Source: Prorocentrum cordatum
Lineage: Eukaryota > Sar > Dinophyceae > Prorocentrales > Prorocentraceae
Length of the DNA stretch: 64,000 bases
Reading direction: 5' to 3'
Assembly: GCA_963575745.1 (NCBI GenBank)
Contig: CAUYUJ010015263.1
Location: 128,295 to 192,294, forward strand
Positions 10,101 to 21,197 of this stretch are shown here, piece by piece (within the stretch, counting starts at the first letter, position 1; each line of letters begins with the position of its first letter). Position numbers and translations under genes: made by a program. Below the pieces are notes generated by a model that was not told the DNA's origin, did no database searches, and saw only the letters and a list, made by a program, of their open reading frames with translations.

Positions 10101-13100
10101 AAATTTAGCACCGTACGAATAGTTGTTCTGACCCAGCTCTGGTAGGAGACCGAATTCAGTCGTCTAGATACTATAGACTAGCGCTTCTTATCATTTCCTT
10201 TTGACTTATGTGACACACAGCTCTATAGCTCATCTCCAGCTCGAGTTGAGTCAAGAAAACCATCAACATCTCTAAAAAAAGCAAAGTACGAATAGGTTTT
10301 CGAATCCCCAGCTCTGATAGCAGATCGAGATCAGGCGTCTAGCTACTTTAGACTCGCGCGCCTGCTGATTTTCCTTTAATTCTTGTGACGAACAGTTATT
10401 CAGCTCGTCTGCTGCTGAAGTCTAGTCCAGAGAACCGTCACCATCTCGAAAAAATTAGCAGAGTACGAATAGTTTTTCGTACCGAGCCCTGATAGCAGAT
10501 CGAGGTCAGGCGTCTAGATACGACTGGAGACTCGCGCGCCTGATGACTGGGATCCGGCGGTAAACCGTCAACCTGGTAACCGCCGGAAGCCTCGTAGAGC
10601 TCCGTTTCCGTGCGGAGCTCATCGGTCGAGTTACGTCTAGAAAACGAACCTCAAAAACTAGCAGAGTATGGCTAGTTGTTATAATGCGAATAGTTTCGCA
10701 GACCTAGCTCAAGAAGCAGACCGAGCTCAGACCTCTCGATGGAACAGACGAACGCGCCTGATCATTCTGTCTCGGTTTTGTAAGCATCAGCTCTACAGCT
10801 GTCCTGAATCTCGAGTTAAGAACAGAAAACCGACAGCACCTGTCAAGATCACACGCTTCGTGGACCTAGCTCGAGTAGCCGACTAAGTTCAGACCTCTAG
10901 ATGCAACAGATAAACGCGCCTGATGATTTAGAAATGGTTTCTGTAAGCATCAGCCCTGTAGCTCCTGAGTCTCCAGTTAAATACAGAAAACCGACAGCAC
11001 CTGTCCAGATGACTCGAAGAATACGAATAGTTTTGCGGACCTAGCTCGAGTAGCAGACCGAGTTCAGACCTCTCGATGGAACAGACGAACGCGCCTGATG
11101 ATTCTAAATAGATTTCTCGACATATCAGCTCTGTAGCTGTCCTAAATCTCGAGTTACGTACAGAAAACCGTCAACGCGTGTCAAGATGACTCGAAACGAC
11201 CGACGGTTCCAGCAAGTGTTTTGATAGGAATATCTCAGCTACGGACCTGAGAATTTAACTGGCAGACGCGGCATAACTCACTACAGGTGGGCAAAATACC
11301 AGTTCTTAAAAACGAATTTTCAAATTTTGCACAAGGATTGAAAAACCGACCCCAAGTCATCACATTGTCTCTTAAGGTCGGGTCGGCCAACTAGCTCCAC
11401 CCTGCGCCCGAACTGGGATCCGGCGGTAAACCGTCAACCAGGTAACCGCCGGAAGCCTCGTAGAGCTCCGTTTCCGTGCGGAGCTCATCGGTCGAGTTAA
11501 ATCTAGAAAACGAACCTCAAAAACTAGCAGAGTATGACTAGTTGGAATAATGCGAATAGTTTCGCAGACCTAGCTCAAGAAGTAGACTGAGCTCAGACCT
11601 CTCGATGGAACAGACGAACGCGCCTGATCATTCTGTCTCGGCTTTTCTAACCATCAGCTCTATAGCTGTCCTGAATCTCGAGTTAAGTAGAAAACCGACA
11701 GCACCTCTCAAGATGACTCGCATAATACGAATAGGTTCGTGGACATAGCTCGAGTAGCAGACCGAGTCCAGACCTCTAGATGCAACAGATCAACGCGCCT
11801 GATTATTTAGAAAAGATTTCTGTAAGCATCAGCTCTGTAGCTGTCCTCAATCTGCAGGTAAATACAGAAAACCGACAGCGCCTGTCCAGATGACTCGAAG
11901 AATACGAATAGTTTCGCGGACCTAGCTCGAGTAGCAGACCGAGTTCAGACCTCTCGATGGAAGAGACGAACGTGTCTGATGATTCTGAATCGGTTTCTGT
12001 TAAGATCAGCTCTGTAGCTGTCCTAAACCTCGAGTTGCGCACAGAAAACCGTTAACGCGTGTCAAGATGACTCGAAACAGCCGACGGTTCCAGCAAGTGT
12101 TTTGATGGTAAAATTTCAGCTACGGACCTGAGAATTTAACTGACAGACGCGGCATCTCCCACTTCAATTGGGGAAAAAACGAGATCTCAAAACGAATCTT
12201 CAAATTTTGCACAAAGATAGAAAAACCGACCCCAAGTCGTCACATTGTCTCTTAAGGTCGGGTCGGCCAACTAGCTCCACCCTGCGCCCGAATTCCTCTT
12301 AGCTCATCTTGCCGAAGAGCTCTACGAGGTACTGGGATCCGACGGTAAAACGTCAACCAGGTAAACGCCGGAAGCCTCGTAGAGCTCCGTTTCCGTGCGG
12401 AGCTCATCGGTCGAGCTTAAGACTAGAAAACGAACCTCAAAAACTAGCAGAGTATGACTAGTTGTTAAAATGCGAATAGTTTCGCACACCTAGATCAAGA
12501 AGCAGACCGAGCTCAGACCTCTCGATGGAACAGACGAACGCGCCTGATCATTCTGTCTCGGTGTTGTAAGTATCAGCTCTATAGCTGTCCTGAATCTCGA
12601 GTTAAGTACAGAAAACCGACAGCACCTGTCAAGATGACTCGCTTCGTGGCCCTAGCTCGAGTAGCAGACTAAGTTCAGACCTCTAGATGCAACAGATAAA
12701 CGCGCCTTATGATTTAGAAAGGGTTTCTGTAAGCATCAGCTCTGTAGCTCCTGAATCTCCAGTTAAATACGGAAAACCGACAGCACCTGTCCAGATGCTT
12801 CGAAGAATACGAATAGCTTTGCGGACCTAGCTCGAGTAGCAGACCGAGTTCAGACCTCCCGATGGAACAGACGAACGCGCCTGATGATTCTAAATCGATT
12901 TCTCGACATATCAGCTCTGTAGCTGTCCTAAATCTCGAGTTACGTACAGAAAACCGTCAACGCGTGTCAAGATGACTCGAAACGACCGACGGTTCCAGCA
13001 AGTGTTTTGATAATATTATTTCAGCTACGGACCTGAGAATTTAACTGGCAGACGCGGCATAACCCACTACAGATGGGAAAAATACCAGTTCTTAAAACGA

Positions 13101-13338
13101 CTTTTCAAATTTTGCACAAGGATTGAAAAACCGACCCCAAGTCGTCACATTGTCTCTTAAGGTCAGGTCGGCCAACTAGCTCCACCCTGCGCCCGAATTC
13201 CTCTTAGCTCATTCTGCCGAAGAGCTCTACGAGGTATTCCTCTTAGCTCATTCTGCCGAAGAGCCCTGCGAGGTATTTCCTTCCCACTTCTGTGCCGAAC
13301 AGCTCTGTAGCTCATCTGCAGCTCGAGTTAAGTCAAGA
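10100..13338 (+). repeat. 180-bp tandem repeats inside three type I units
   Basis: Tandem repeats of about 175-180 bp with the recurring core GTAGCAGACCGAGTTCAGAC at about 10700, 10872, 11049, 11750 and 11930, and again at about 12500, 12660 and 12838. They sit inside three near-identical ~930-bp units whose hairpins start near 10554, 11419 and 12350. Each unit ends with the shared tail AATTCCTCTTAGCTCATC and then a GAGCTCTACGAGGTA box. At 13200-13280 the tail itself is duplicated in tandem. No gene is supported. Confidence 0.85.
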
Positions 13339-13655
13339 ACTTGGTAGCGTCCCAAACCCGTAGAGCAAAGAGAACACACACCGGAAAGATTTCCTGGCGA
13401 GCCCTCGGACGCTCTCGTCAAGCGCTTCTGGAGCTCTGGGGGGCTCCCCTTCGGCGCTTCTGAAGTGCTGCCGGGAACGCCTGCACGCGTGCAGGAACGC
13501 GTAGACGCTTGCCGGAAGCTCCCCCACCTGCTGCCGGCTCAAACGAGTCGCTGCGAGGATCCTGGACCGGCGGAGATGGGCTGCTGGCGGGCACCACCAC
13601 CGCCCGGCTTCTAATCTAAAACCCTCTAGCCCTCAGAGAGCCCACCGGGAATCAA
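13339..13655 (+). mobile_element. Type III GC-rich unit (complete)
   Basis: Starts with ACTTGGTAGCGTCC, then CCCGTAGAGCAAAGAGA, runs through a GC-rich body with a CCTGCACGCGTGCAGG palindrome and the conserved block GGGCTGCTGGCGGGCACCAC, and ends with a worn CAGAGAGCCCACCGGGAA box. The CCCGgAGAGC/GCTCTcCGGG end boxes are complementary in better copies. It carries no coding capacity. It is the first copy of a family that dominates 49-64 kb. Confidence 0.7.
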
Positions 13656-13735
13656 ACGTGCGTGGTGGCGCTGGAAAGCTTGCCTGGCTCCTGAAGGGCT
13701 GTAACTGGGAACAGGCGGTAAACCGTCAATCCGGT

Positions 13736-14605
13736 TTTTTTGCGGTTTGCGGTCCAACCACGGGGCCCTACAAGGGCGGTCGGGTTGGTGCAGCCATCCC
13801 CTGTGGGCTGGATGTACCCTGAAAAACGTGATACTCTTGAAGTATCTACTACACCTCACGTCGCCGCTACAAATGAAGCGAAGAGCCACGAGAGAGAGCA
13901 TCGCAGACCAAGAAACAATCACAACATGCAAGTGATCACGGTAACCGTAGTGTCGTCCTTCTTTGAGGCAACCGTAGCGTCGACCAGATCAAAGGCCTAC
14001 CGTGACAAATCACGGAAAGTCACGTTCAAAGGTCAATGAGCACTCAAATCAAGGAAGCAACGAATGACCTACTTTGGGGGATCAAGCGAAGCTCATATTC
14101 AACACACGTGCATGCACAACCACACACAGGCATGAAGAAAAGCAACGCAGCCCCAGATCACAATAGTTCGTACTCAAAGTAATCAGTTATCACCGAGTCA
14201 ATGTTGAACCAGCACTGAAACATCCCCCAGGAAGACCTTGCATCTTCTGCTCAAGCTCCATAAGTCTCTGTGCATGTGCTGTTACTTTACTTCCTACTTA
14301 TTTAATATCCTGGCGTACTCCTTCAGTCAATCTCTGCATGTCATGGGCGCTCGTCGTCCTGACGGCATCCACCTTACTATCTACCGCTGCGACCGCCGTC
14401 GTCACACTCTGCGTCTGATGACCAATCATCTTCTGAAAGTCACCCAACAAGTTGGCAGAGCCAGACTGCTCCTCCCGCAGAGCCACTGCCGTTACTTTAC
14501 TGCCAACTGCTTTAATATCTTGGCGATAGCCCTCCGCCGCCTCGCGTGCCGATGATGAGACGCTTGTGAACCCCATCTGCTGTATGAGCAGGAGGTAAAC
14601 TCTGC
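13736..14605 (-). mobile_element. LINE-D: internally deleted, hairpin-targeted LINE
   Basis: A ~870-bp element inserted in the loop of a hairpin unit (left half at 13712-13735, right half from 14606). The flanking 10-base duplication is TCAATCCGGT at 13726 and TCAATCAGGT at 14606, one mismatch. The minus-strand 3' end reads CCGCAAACCGCAAAAAAACC, closely matching the tail of LINE-C. The 5' end GCAGAGTTTACCTCCTGC matches the 5' terminal block of LINE-A and LINE-B (GCGGAGCTTACCTCCCGC). Only the start of ORF1 and the 3' untranslated part remain; the endonuclease, RT and RNase H are absent. It is probably a non-autonomous copy mobilised by full-length relatives. Confidence 0.85.
14298..14576 (-). 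pseudogene. ORF1 N-terminal remnant of LINE-D
   Basis: An ATG at 14576 opens a 92-codon frame rich in Ala, Gln, Val and Lys with heptad-like spacing, typical of a coiled coil. It ends at a TAA right after RQDIK. The same frame continues beyond the stop with VGSKVTA, then LMELEQKM and LPGGC, repeating the upstream RQDIK-AVGSKVTA motif, so the TAA may be a premature stop within a duplicated coiled-coil block. LEQKM-like text resembles the MSDLERQMKDL segment of LINE-B ORF1. I infer that it is the trimerisation/RNA-binding N-terminus of ORF1; it may still make a short peptide. Confidence 0.6.
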
Positions 14606-14967
14606 TCAATCAGGTAACCGCCGGGGACCTCGTAGAGCTCTTTTCTCACACGGCGCTCCTCGGTAGACATGAAGAAAGCGTATGGAGCAAGACCTGAAAA
14701 AAAAAACTCGAATAATCACGTTTTTCTGTTTTTATCCAACGTCGATTCCCCCAAGTGTTTTGATAGTAATACTGCAGCTACGGACCTGAGAATTTCACTG
14801 GCAGACGCGGCGCAACCCACTACAGGTGCGAAAAATCTGATTTCTCAAAATGAATTGTCAAATATCTTTCAAATTTTCGCACAACCGACCCAAAGTTACC
14901 ACATCTTCGTTTCTGGTCGGGTCGACCAACTAGCTCCACCCCGCGCCGGAATTCCTCTAGCTCATCG
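14606..14967 (+). repeat. Right half of LINE-D host unit
   Basis: Begins in the second hairpin arm (GGTAACCGCCGG) with a CCTCGTAGAGCTC box, followed by the usual type I body with GTGTTTTGATAGTAATACTG and GCAGACGCGGC, and ends in the tail AATTCCTCTAGCTCATCG just before the next ACTGG. Confidence 0.8.
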
Positions 14968-17900
14968 ACTGGGATCCGGCGGTATACCGTCAACCAGGTA
15001 ACCGCCGGAAGCCTCGTAGAGCTCTGTTCTTACGAAGGAAGCTTTCTCAAGCGCGAAGAAAAAAGCTCGAATAATATGTTTTTTTTTTTTTCATTTTGCA
15101 TCTTCGCTTCGTGGACCTAGCTCGAGCGCAAGACCGAGTTCAGACCTCTCGATGCGAGAAAAGAACGCGCCGGGTGATACTGGATCGGTTTATATGCGTA
15201 TCAGCTCTGTAGCTCTTCTAAATCTTCAGTTAAGGGAAACCGACAGCACCTGTCAAGATCACTCGTATGATACGAACAGCTTCGCGGTTCTAGCTCGAGT
15301 AGCAGACCGAGTTCAGACCTCTCGATGAAACAGACGAACGCGCCTGATGATTCTCAATCGGCTTCTGTAAGTATCAGCTCTGTAGCTGTCCTAAATCTCG
15401 AGTTAAGTACAGAAACCCGTCAACGCGTGTCAAGATGACTCGAAACGACCGACGATTCCCTCAAGTCTTTCGATAGTAATATTGCAGCTAAGGACCTGAG
15501 AATTTAACTGGCAGACGCGGCATAACCCACTACAGGTGGGAAAAATACCGGCTCTCAAAACGAATTTTCAAATTTTGCAAAAAGATTGAAAAACCGACCC
15601 CACGTTACCACATTGTCTCTTGAGGTCGGGTCGGCCAACTAGCTCCATTCCGCGCCGGAATTCCTCTAGCTCATCGATGCCGAAGAGCTCTACAAGGTAC
15701 TGGGATCCGGCGGTAAACCGTCAACCAGGTAACCGCCGGGCCTCTTAGAGCTCTGTTCTCGCGCGGCGCTGCTCGGAGCACACGAAAAAGCTTTCTCAAG
15801 CGTGAATACAAACGCTCGAAAAACACGTTTTATCATTTTGCATCTCCGTTTCGTGGACCTAGCTCGAGTACCAGACCAAGTTAAGACCTCTCGACGCATG
15901 AAAAGAACGCGCCGCATTATACTGGATTGGTTTATATGCGTACCAGCTATGTAGCTCTCCTAAATCCCAGTAAAATACAGGAAACCGAGAGGACTTGTCA
16001 AAATGACTCGAAGGATACAAATAGTTTTGCGGACCTAGCTCGAGTATGAGACCGAGTTCAGACCTCTGGATGCAACACACGAACTCGCCTGGCGATTCCG
16101 AATAGGTTTCTAAGTATGAGCTCTGTAGCTCTCCTAGATCTCAAGTTAAGTACAGAAAACTGACAACGCGTGCGAACATGACTCGAAACACAGTTGGTTC
16201 CCTCAAGTTTTTTGATAGTAATATTGCAGCTACGGACCTCAGAAATTAACTGGCAGGCGCGGCATAACCCACTACAAGTGAGAAAAATACCAGTTCTTAA
16301 AACGAATTTTCAAATTTTGCACAAAGATTCAAAAACCGCCCCCAAGTCATCACATTGTCTCTTAAGGTCGGATCGGCCAACTAGCTCCACCCTGCGCCCG
16401 AATTCCTCATGGCCCATCTTGCCGAAGAGCTCTACGAGGTATAACTGGGATCCGGCGGTAAACCGTCAACCAGGTAACCGCCGGAAGCCTCGTAGAGCTC
16501 TGTTCTCGCGCGGCGCTGCTCGGAGCACACGAGAAAAGCTTTCTCAAGCGTGAAGAAAAAAGCTCGAAAAATATGGTTTTTTCATTTTGCATCTTCGCTT
16601 CGTGGAGCTAGCTCGAGTGCCAGACCGAGTTCAGACCTCTCGGTGCGAGAAAAGAACGCGCCGGGTGATACTGGATCGGTTTACATGCGCACCAGCTGTG
16701 TAGCTCTTCTAAATCTTCAGTTAAGGGAAACCGACAGCACCTGTCAACATCACTCGTATAATACGAAGAGCTTCGCGGATCTAGCTCGAATAGCAGACCG
16801 AGTTCAGACCTCTCGATGGAACAGACAAACGCGCCTGATGATTTTGAATCGGTTCCTGTAAGTATCAGCTTTGTAGCTATCCTAAATCTCGAGAGAAGTA
16901 CAGAACACCGTCAACGCGAGTCTAGATGACTCGAAACGGCCGACGGTTCCCTCAAGTCTTTTGATAATAATATTGCAGCTACGGACCTGAGAACTTAACT
17001 GGCAGACGCGGCATAACCCACTACTGGTGGGAAAAATACCGGTTCTCAAAACGAACTTTCAAATTTTGCACAAAGATTGAAAAACCAACCCCAAGTTACC
17101 ACATTGTCTCTTAAGGTCGGATCGACCAACTGGCGCCGGCGGTGAACCGTCAACCTGGTAACCGCCGGGAACCTCGTAGAGCTCCTTACACTAGTCAGAG
17201 TGCTCAGAATCGAAGTAAACTGATAAAACAAAGATTTTCCGAAAATCTTGATTTTCGTTTTCTTCAATGTTCATATTGGCTCGGTTCCGGGAATTCAACT
17301 CTTAATAAAATACATCGGGAGAGCTCAGCTGCTGTCAGAGAGAAGTTTATATGCCAATGCTCAGCGTAAAAATCTCCTTTTTCAAAATGAATGGCCAAGT
17401 ATCTTCGAATTCTCAGCAAAACCGACCGAAAGTCATCACTTTGTCCGTTCTGGCCGGGTCGACCAACTTGGAACCGGCGGTAAACCGTCAACTAGGTTTC
17501 CGCCGGAGACCTCGTGGATCTCTTTTCTTGCTCAGCGCTCCTCAAAACACGTGAAGAAGCTTCTAAAGCGAGGGCCAAAAAACTCGGAAAAAAAAGGTCG
17601 CATACGAATAGTTTTGCGGAACTAGCTCGAGTAGCGGACTCTTTTCAGAGCTCTGGATGCTTCAGCTGGACGCCCCTGATGATTCTGCATCGCCTTCTGT
17701 GCGTATCAGCTCTGTAGCTGCAATACAGCTCAGCACAGAATACCCACAGCGCCTCTAAAGAGAACATGCGAAATACGAATAGTCTCGTGGACCTGGCTCG
17801 AGTAGCAGACCGAGTTCAGATCTCTCGATGCAACAGACGAACGCGCCTGGTGAAAATGAATCGGTTTATGTGCGCACCAGCTCTCTAGCTCCTCTAAATC

Positions 17901-20075
17901 TTGAGTTCAGTACGTGAAACCGACATCACTGGTCAAACTGACTCGAAGAATACAAATAGTTTGACGGACCTAGCTCGAGTAGCAGACCGAGTTCAGACCT
18001 CTAGATGCAACAGACGAACGCGCCTGATGATTCTGAATCGGTTTCTGTAAGAACCAGCTCTGTAGCTCTCCGAAATCTCGAATTACATACAGAAAATCGT
18101 GAACGCGTGACTCCGAACACAGTCGGTTCCTTCAAGTGTTTTGATAGTAATACTGCACCTGCGGACCTGATAATTTGACTGGCAGACGCGGCATAACCCA
18201 CTACAGGTGTAAAGCGTCTGGTTTCTCAAAATGAATGGTTACTTTCAAATCTTAGTAAAACCGACCCAAAGTCGTCACATTGTCCGCCCAGGCCGGGCGA
18301 GCCAACTAGCCACCCCGCGCCGGAATTCCTCTAGCTCATCGATGCCGAAGAGCTCTATGAGGTACTAGCTCCACCCCACGCCGGAATTCCTCTAGCTCAT
18401 CGATGCCGACTTGAAACCGGCGGTAAACCGTCAACCAGGTCACCGCCGGGAACCTCGTAGAGCTCTTTTCTTGCACGGCGATCGTCGGAACACATGAAGA
18501 AAGCTTCTGGAGCGAGAGACAAAAAACTCTAAAAATCACGTGATTCTGTTTTTATCAAACGCCGGTTCCTCCAAATGTTTCAATAGTAATACTGCACCTA
18601 CGGACCTGAGAATTTGACTGGCAAACGCGGAATAACCCACTACAGGTGCGAAAAATCTGGTTTCTTATGATAAATAGTGAAATATATTTCAAATCTTAGG
18701 AAAACCGACCCCAGGTCATCACATTGTCTCTTAACGTCGGGTCGACCAACTGGCACCGGCGGTGAACCGTCAACCTGCGCCGGAAACCTCGTAGAGCTCA
18801 GACTCGAAGGAAAGAGCTTCTGGAGTCATTTCTCAAAAAATTGAACATTCATTTTTTTTCATGTCGACATAAAGTTGGTTACCCCAAGTGTTTTGATAGT
18901 AAAAGTGCGCCTACAGAGCACAAAGAAAGACGCAGAGGCCCTCACAGTCCAAAATGAATTGTCAAATATCTTTCAAATCTTAGCAAAACCGACCCAAAGT
19001 TATCATATCTTCTTTTCTGGCAGGATCGACCAACTAGCTCCACCCCGCGCCGGAATTCCTCTAGCTCATCGATAACGAAGAGCTCTACGAGGTACTAGCT
19101 CCACCCCGCGCCGGAATTCCTCTAGCTCATCGATAACGAAGAGCTCTACGAGGTAAGAGCTCTACGAGGTACGAAGAGCTCTACGAGGGACCGTGCGTGG
19201 AGGCGCTAGAAAGCTTGCCTGGCGCGCTCCTGAGGGCTGAGAGCGACGCTTCCAAGCGCGCCTGCACGCGTGGGGCTCGCTGCTCGGGAAGCTTCGCGAG
19301 GCCTCTGGAGCACGTTCCACGGGAACGCACTGGGATCCGGCGGTAAACCGTCAACCAGGCAACCGCCGGAAGCCTCGCAGAGCTCTGCTCTTGCGCGGCG
19401 CTGCTCGGAGCACACGAAACAACTTTCTCCAGCGTGATGAAAAAAAGCTCGAAACTTTGTTTTTTTTTCATTTTGCATCTTCGCTTCGTGGACCTAGCTC
19501 GAGTGCAAGACCGAGTTCAGACCTCTCGATGCGAGAAAAGAACGCGCCGGGTGATACTGGATCGGTTTATATGCGCACCAGCTCTGTAGCTCTTCTAAAT
19601 CTTCAGTTAAGGGAAACCGACAGCACCTGTCAAGATCACTCGTATGATACGAATAGTTTCGCGGATCTAGCTCGAGTAGCAGACCGAGTTCAGACCTCTC
19701 GATGGAACAGACAAACGCGCCTGATGATTCTCAATCGGTTTCTGTAAGTATCAGCTCTGTAGCTGTCCTAAAACTCGAGTTAAGTACAGAAAACCGTCAA
19801 CGCGTGTCAAGATGACTCGTAACGGCCGACGATTCCCTCAAGTCTTTCGATAGTAATATTGCAGATACGGACCTGAGAATTTAACTGGCAGACGCGGCCT
19901 AACACACTACAGGTGGGAACAATGCCGGCTCTCAAAACGAATTTTCAAATTTTGCAAAGAGATTGAAAAACCGACCCCAATTACCACATTCTCTCTTAAG
20001 GTCGGGTCGGCCGATTAGCTCCACTCCGCGCCGGAATTCCTCTAGCTCATCGATGCCGAAGAGCTCTACGAGGTA
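14968..20075 (+). repeat. Head-to-tail array of type I hairpin units
   Basis: Each unit begins with ACTGG or ACTTGG and the hairpin, and most end in GAGCTCTACGAGGTA or a truncated tail. Unit limits by reading: 14968-15698, 15699-16443, 16444-17128 (tail truncated at GTCGACCA), 17129-17464, 17465-18408, 18409-18748, 18749-19328 (tail copies plus a GC-rich insert from about 19190) and 19329-20075. The ~740-bp units contain three to four 180-bp repeats; the ~340-bp units contain none. Tail fragments are repeated in tandem at 19030-19190. No gene is supported. Confidence 0.85.
15699..16443 (+). mobile_element. Complete type I hairpin unit (exemplar)
   Basis: A 745-bp unit with ACTGG, hairpin arms CCGGCGGTAA and GTAACCGCCGG around an AACCGTCAACC loop, the left subterminal box CCTCTTAGAGCTC, a body with 180-bp repeats, the AACTAGCTCCACC tail, and the right subterminal box GAGCTCTACGAGGT. 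The two boxes are inverted complements of one another. There is no open frame of note. It is best explained as a non-autonomous transposable element; the rolling-circle class is an inference from the termini and from TSD-less insertion elsewhere in the window. Confidence 0.7.
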
Positions 20076-20215
20076 TTGGAACAGGCGCCGCGGGACACGC
20101 TGCAGAACCCGGGGAGCCACAGAAGGGAACGTGGAGCGGTGGGCGGAGGGGTGCGGCGGCGCACGCGCATCCGCCGGCTTCTCTTCTGACAACCCTATCT
20201 AGCCCAAGAAGCTAT
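20076..20215 (+). repeat. GC-rich fragment with near-identical twin at 61.65 kb
   Basis: Reads GGAACAGGCGC, then AACCCGGGGAGCCACAGAAG and a run ending GGCTTCTCTTCTGACAACCC and CTATCCGGGAAAA. The same ~145 bases recur at about 61652-61798 with only scattered changes. It resembles the last part of type III units (box near the end: GCTATCCGGGAA). Confidence 0.75.
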
Positions 20216-21128
20216 CCGGGAAAACCCTCACTATCTCTAGAAAAGTTAGCAGAGTACGATAGTCTTCTGGACCGAGCTCTAATAGCAGACCGAATTCAGG
20301 CGTCTAGACACTTTATTTAGACTAGCGCATATGATGATTTCCTTCCGATTGCTGTGCCAAAGAGCTCTCTAGCTCATCTGCAGCGCGAGTTAAGTCCAGA
20401 AAACCATCATCATCTCGAAAGAAATTGGTGGAGTACAAATAGTTGCGCGGACCTAGCTCTGGTAGCAGACCGAGTTCAGACCTCTAGATGCTACAGACGA
20501 ACGCGCCTGCTGATTCTAGATCGATGAGGTCTGCATACCAGCTCTGTAGCGCTCCGACAGCTGGAGTTAAGTGCAGAAAACCGACAGCATCTCTTAAGAT
20601 GACCCGAACAGCCGATCCCGCCTGGATGCTTTTTGGCAGTAATAAGTACCCGATCGACCTGAGATTGAGGTGGCGAGCGGGAATGAGATCAAAAATGGGG
20701 GAAAAATACAAGGGATCTCAAACAAATTGCTGAATTTCGAGAAATCGAATAAATGCCAAGCAAAATCATGCAAAACTTCCGTCGATATTTTTTCGCCAAC
20801 TAGCCCCCCAGCGCGCCGGAATTGCTCTTCTAGCGTCGCCGCTTACGCTCCAAGCGAAGCTCTACGAGTCATTGTCCGATCTGGCCGGGTCGATCAACTA
20901 GCTCCCCCCTGCGCATAAAGTGAAGCTGGCGCCGGCGGTGAACCGTGAACCTGGCCACCGCTGGGAACCTCGTAGAGCTTCTAGCACGCATAAAGAGTGC
21001 TCGAATCCGAAGCAGACAGCTTCTGGGAGCATTTCCAGAAGAACGTCAAATTTACATTTTTCGGTGTCAACATGATCTCGGTTGCTTCAAATGTTTCGAT
21101 ACTAAAACTGGGCGCCGGCGGTAAACCG
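20216..21128 (+). repeat. 180-bp repeats, type II body fragment and hairpin units
   Basis: Two to three worn 180-bp repeats (20220-20620), a fragment of the type II body (CCGATCGACCTGAGATTGAG near 20650) and two hairpin starts near 20935 and 21115. The second is the left half of the hairpin that received LINE-A. No gene seen. Confidence 0.75.
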
Positions 21129-21140
21129 TCAACCTTTCTT
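21129..21140. repeat. Left target-site duplication of LINE-A
   Basis: TCAACCTTTCTT at 21129-21140 is repeated at 27233-27244. Joining the two flanks restores the usual type II hairpin with its loop CCGTCAACCTTTCTTACC, as seen uninterrupted at about 28360. Confidence 0.85.
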
Positions 21141-21197
21141 TTTTTTTTGGGGAGGCTGACCAGGCACCGAGCGCCCCAGCGCCCGTTAAGTGCCTAC

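Noticed and set aside
10680-13000. CRISPR array
   Set aside because: Repeats are ~180 bp and contiguous with no unique spacers, and the sequence is eukaryotic.
16850-16870. 5' splice site-like CTGTAAGTAT in the 180-bp repeats
   Set aside because: It recurs in repeats without any exon-like frame or matching acceptor, so no intron is supported.
14968-17128. Pol III genes or SINEs in the repeat units
   Set aside because: GAGTTCAGACCTC only loosely recalls a B box; no convincing A box/B box pair or tRNA-like fold was found.
20484-20711. Many 60-100-codon frames within the 180-bp repeats
   Set aside because: Frames differ from copy to copy and end at random stops; the DNA, not the peptide, is what is conserved.
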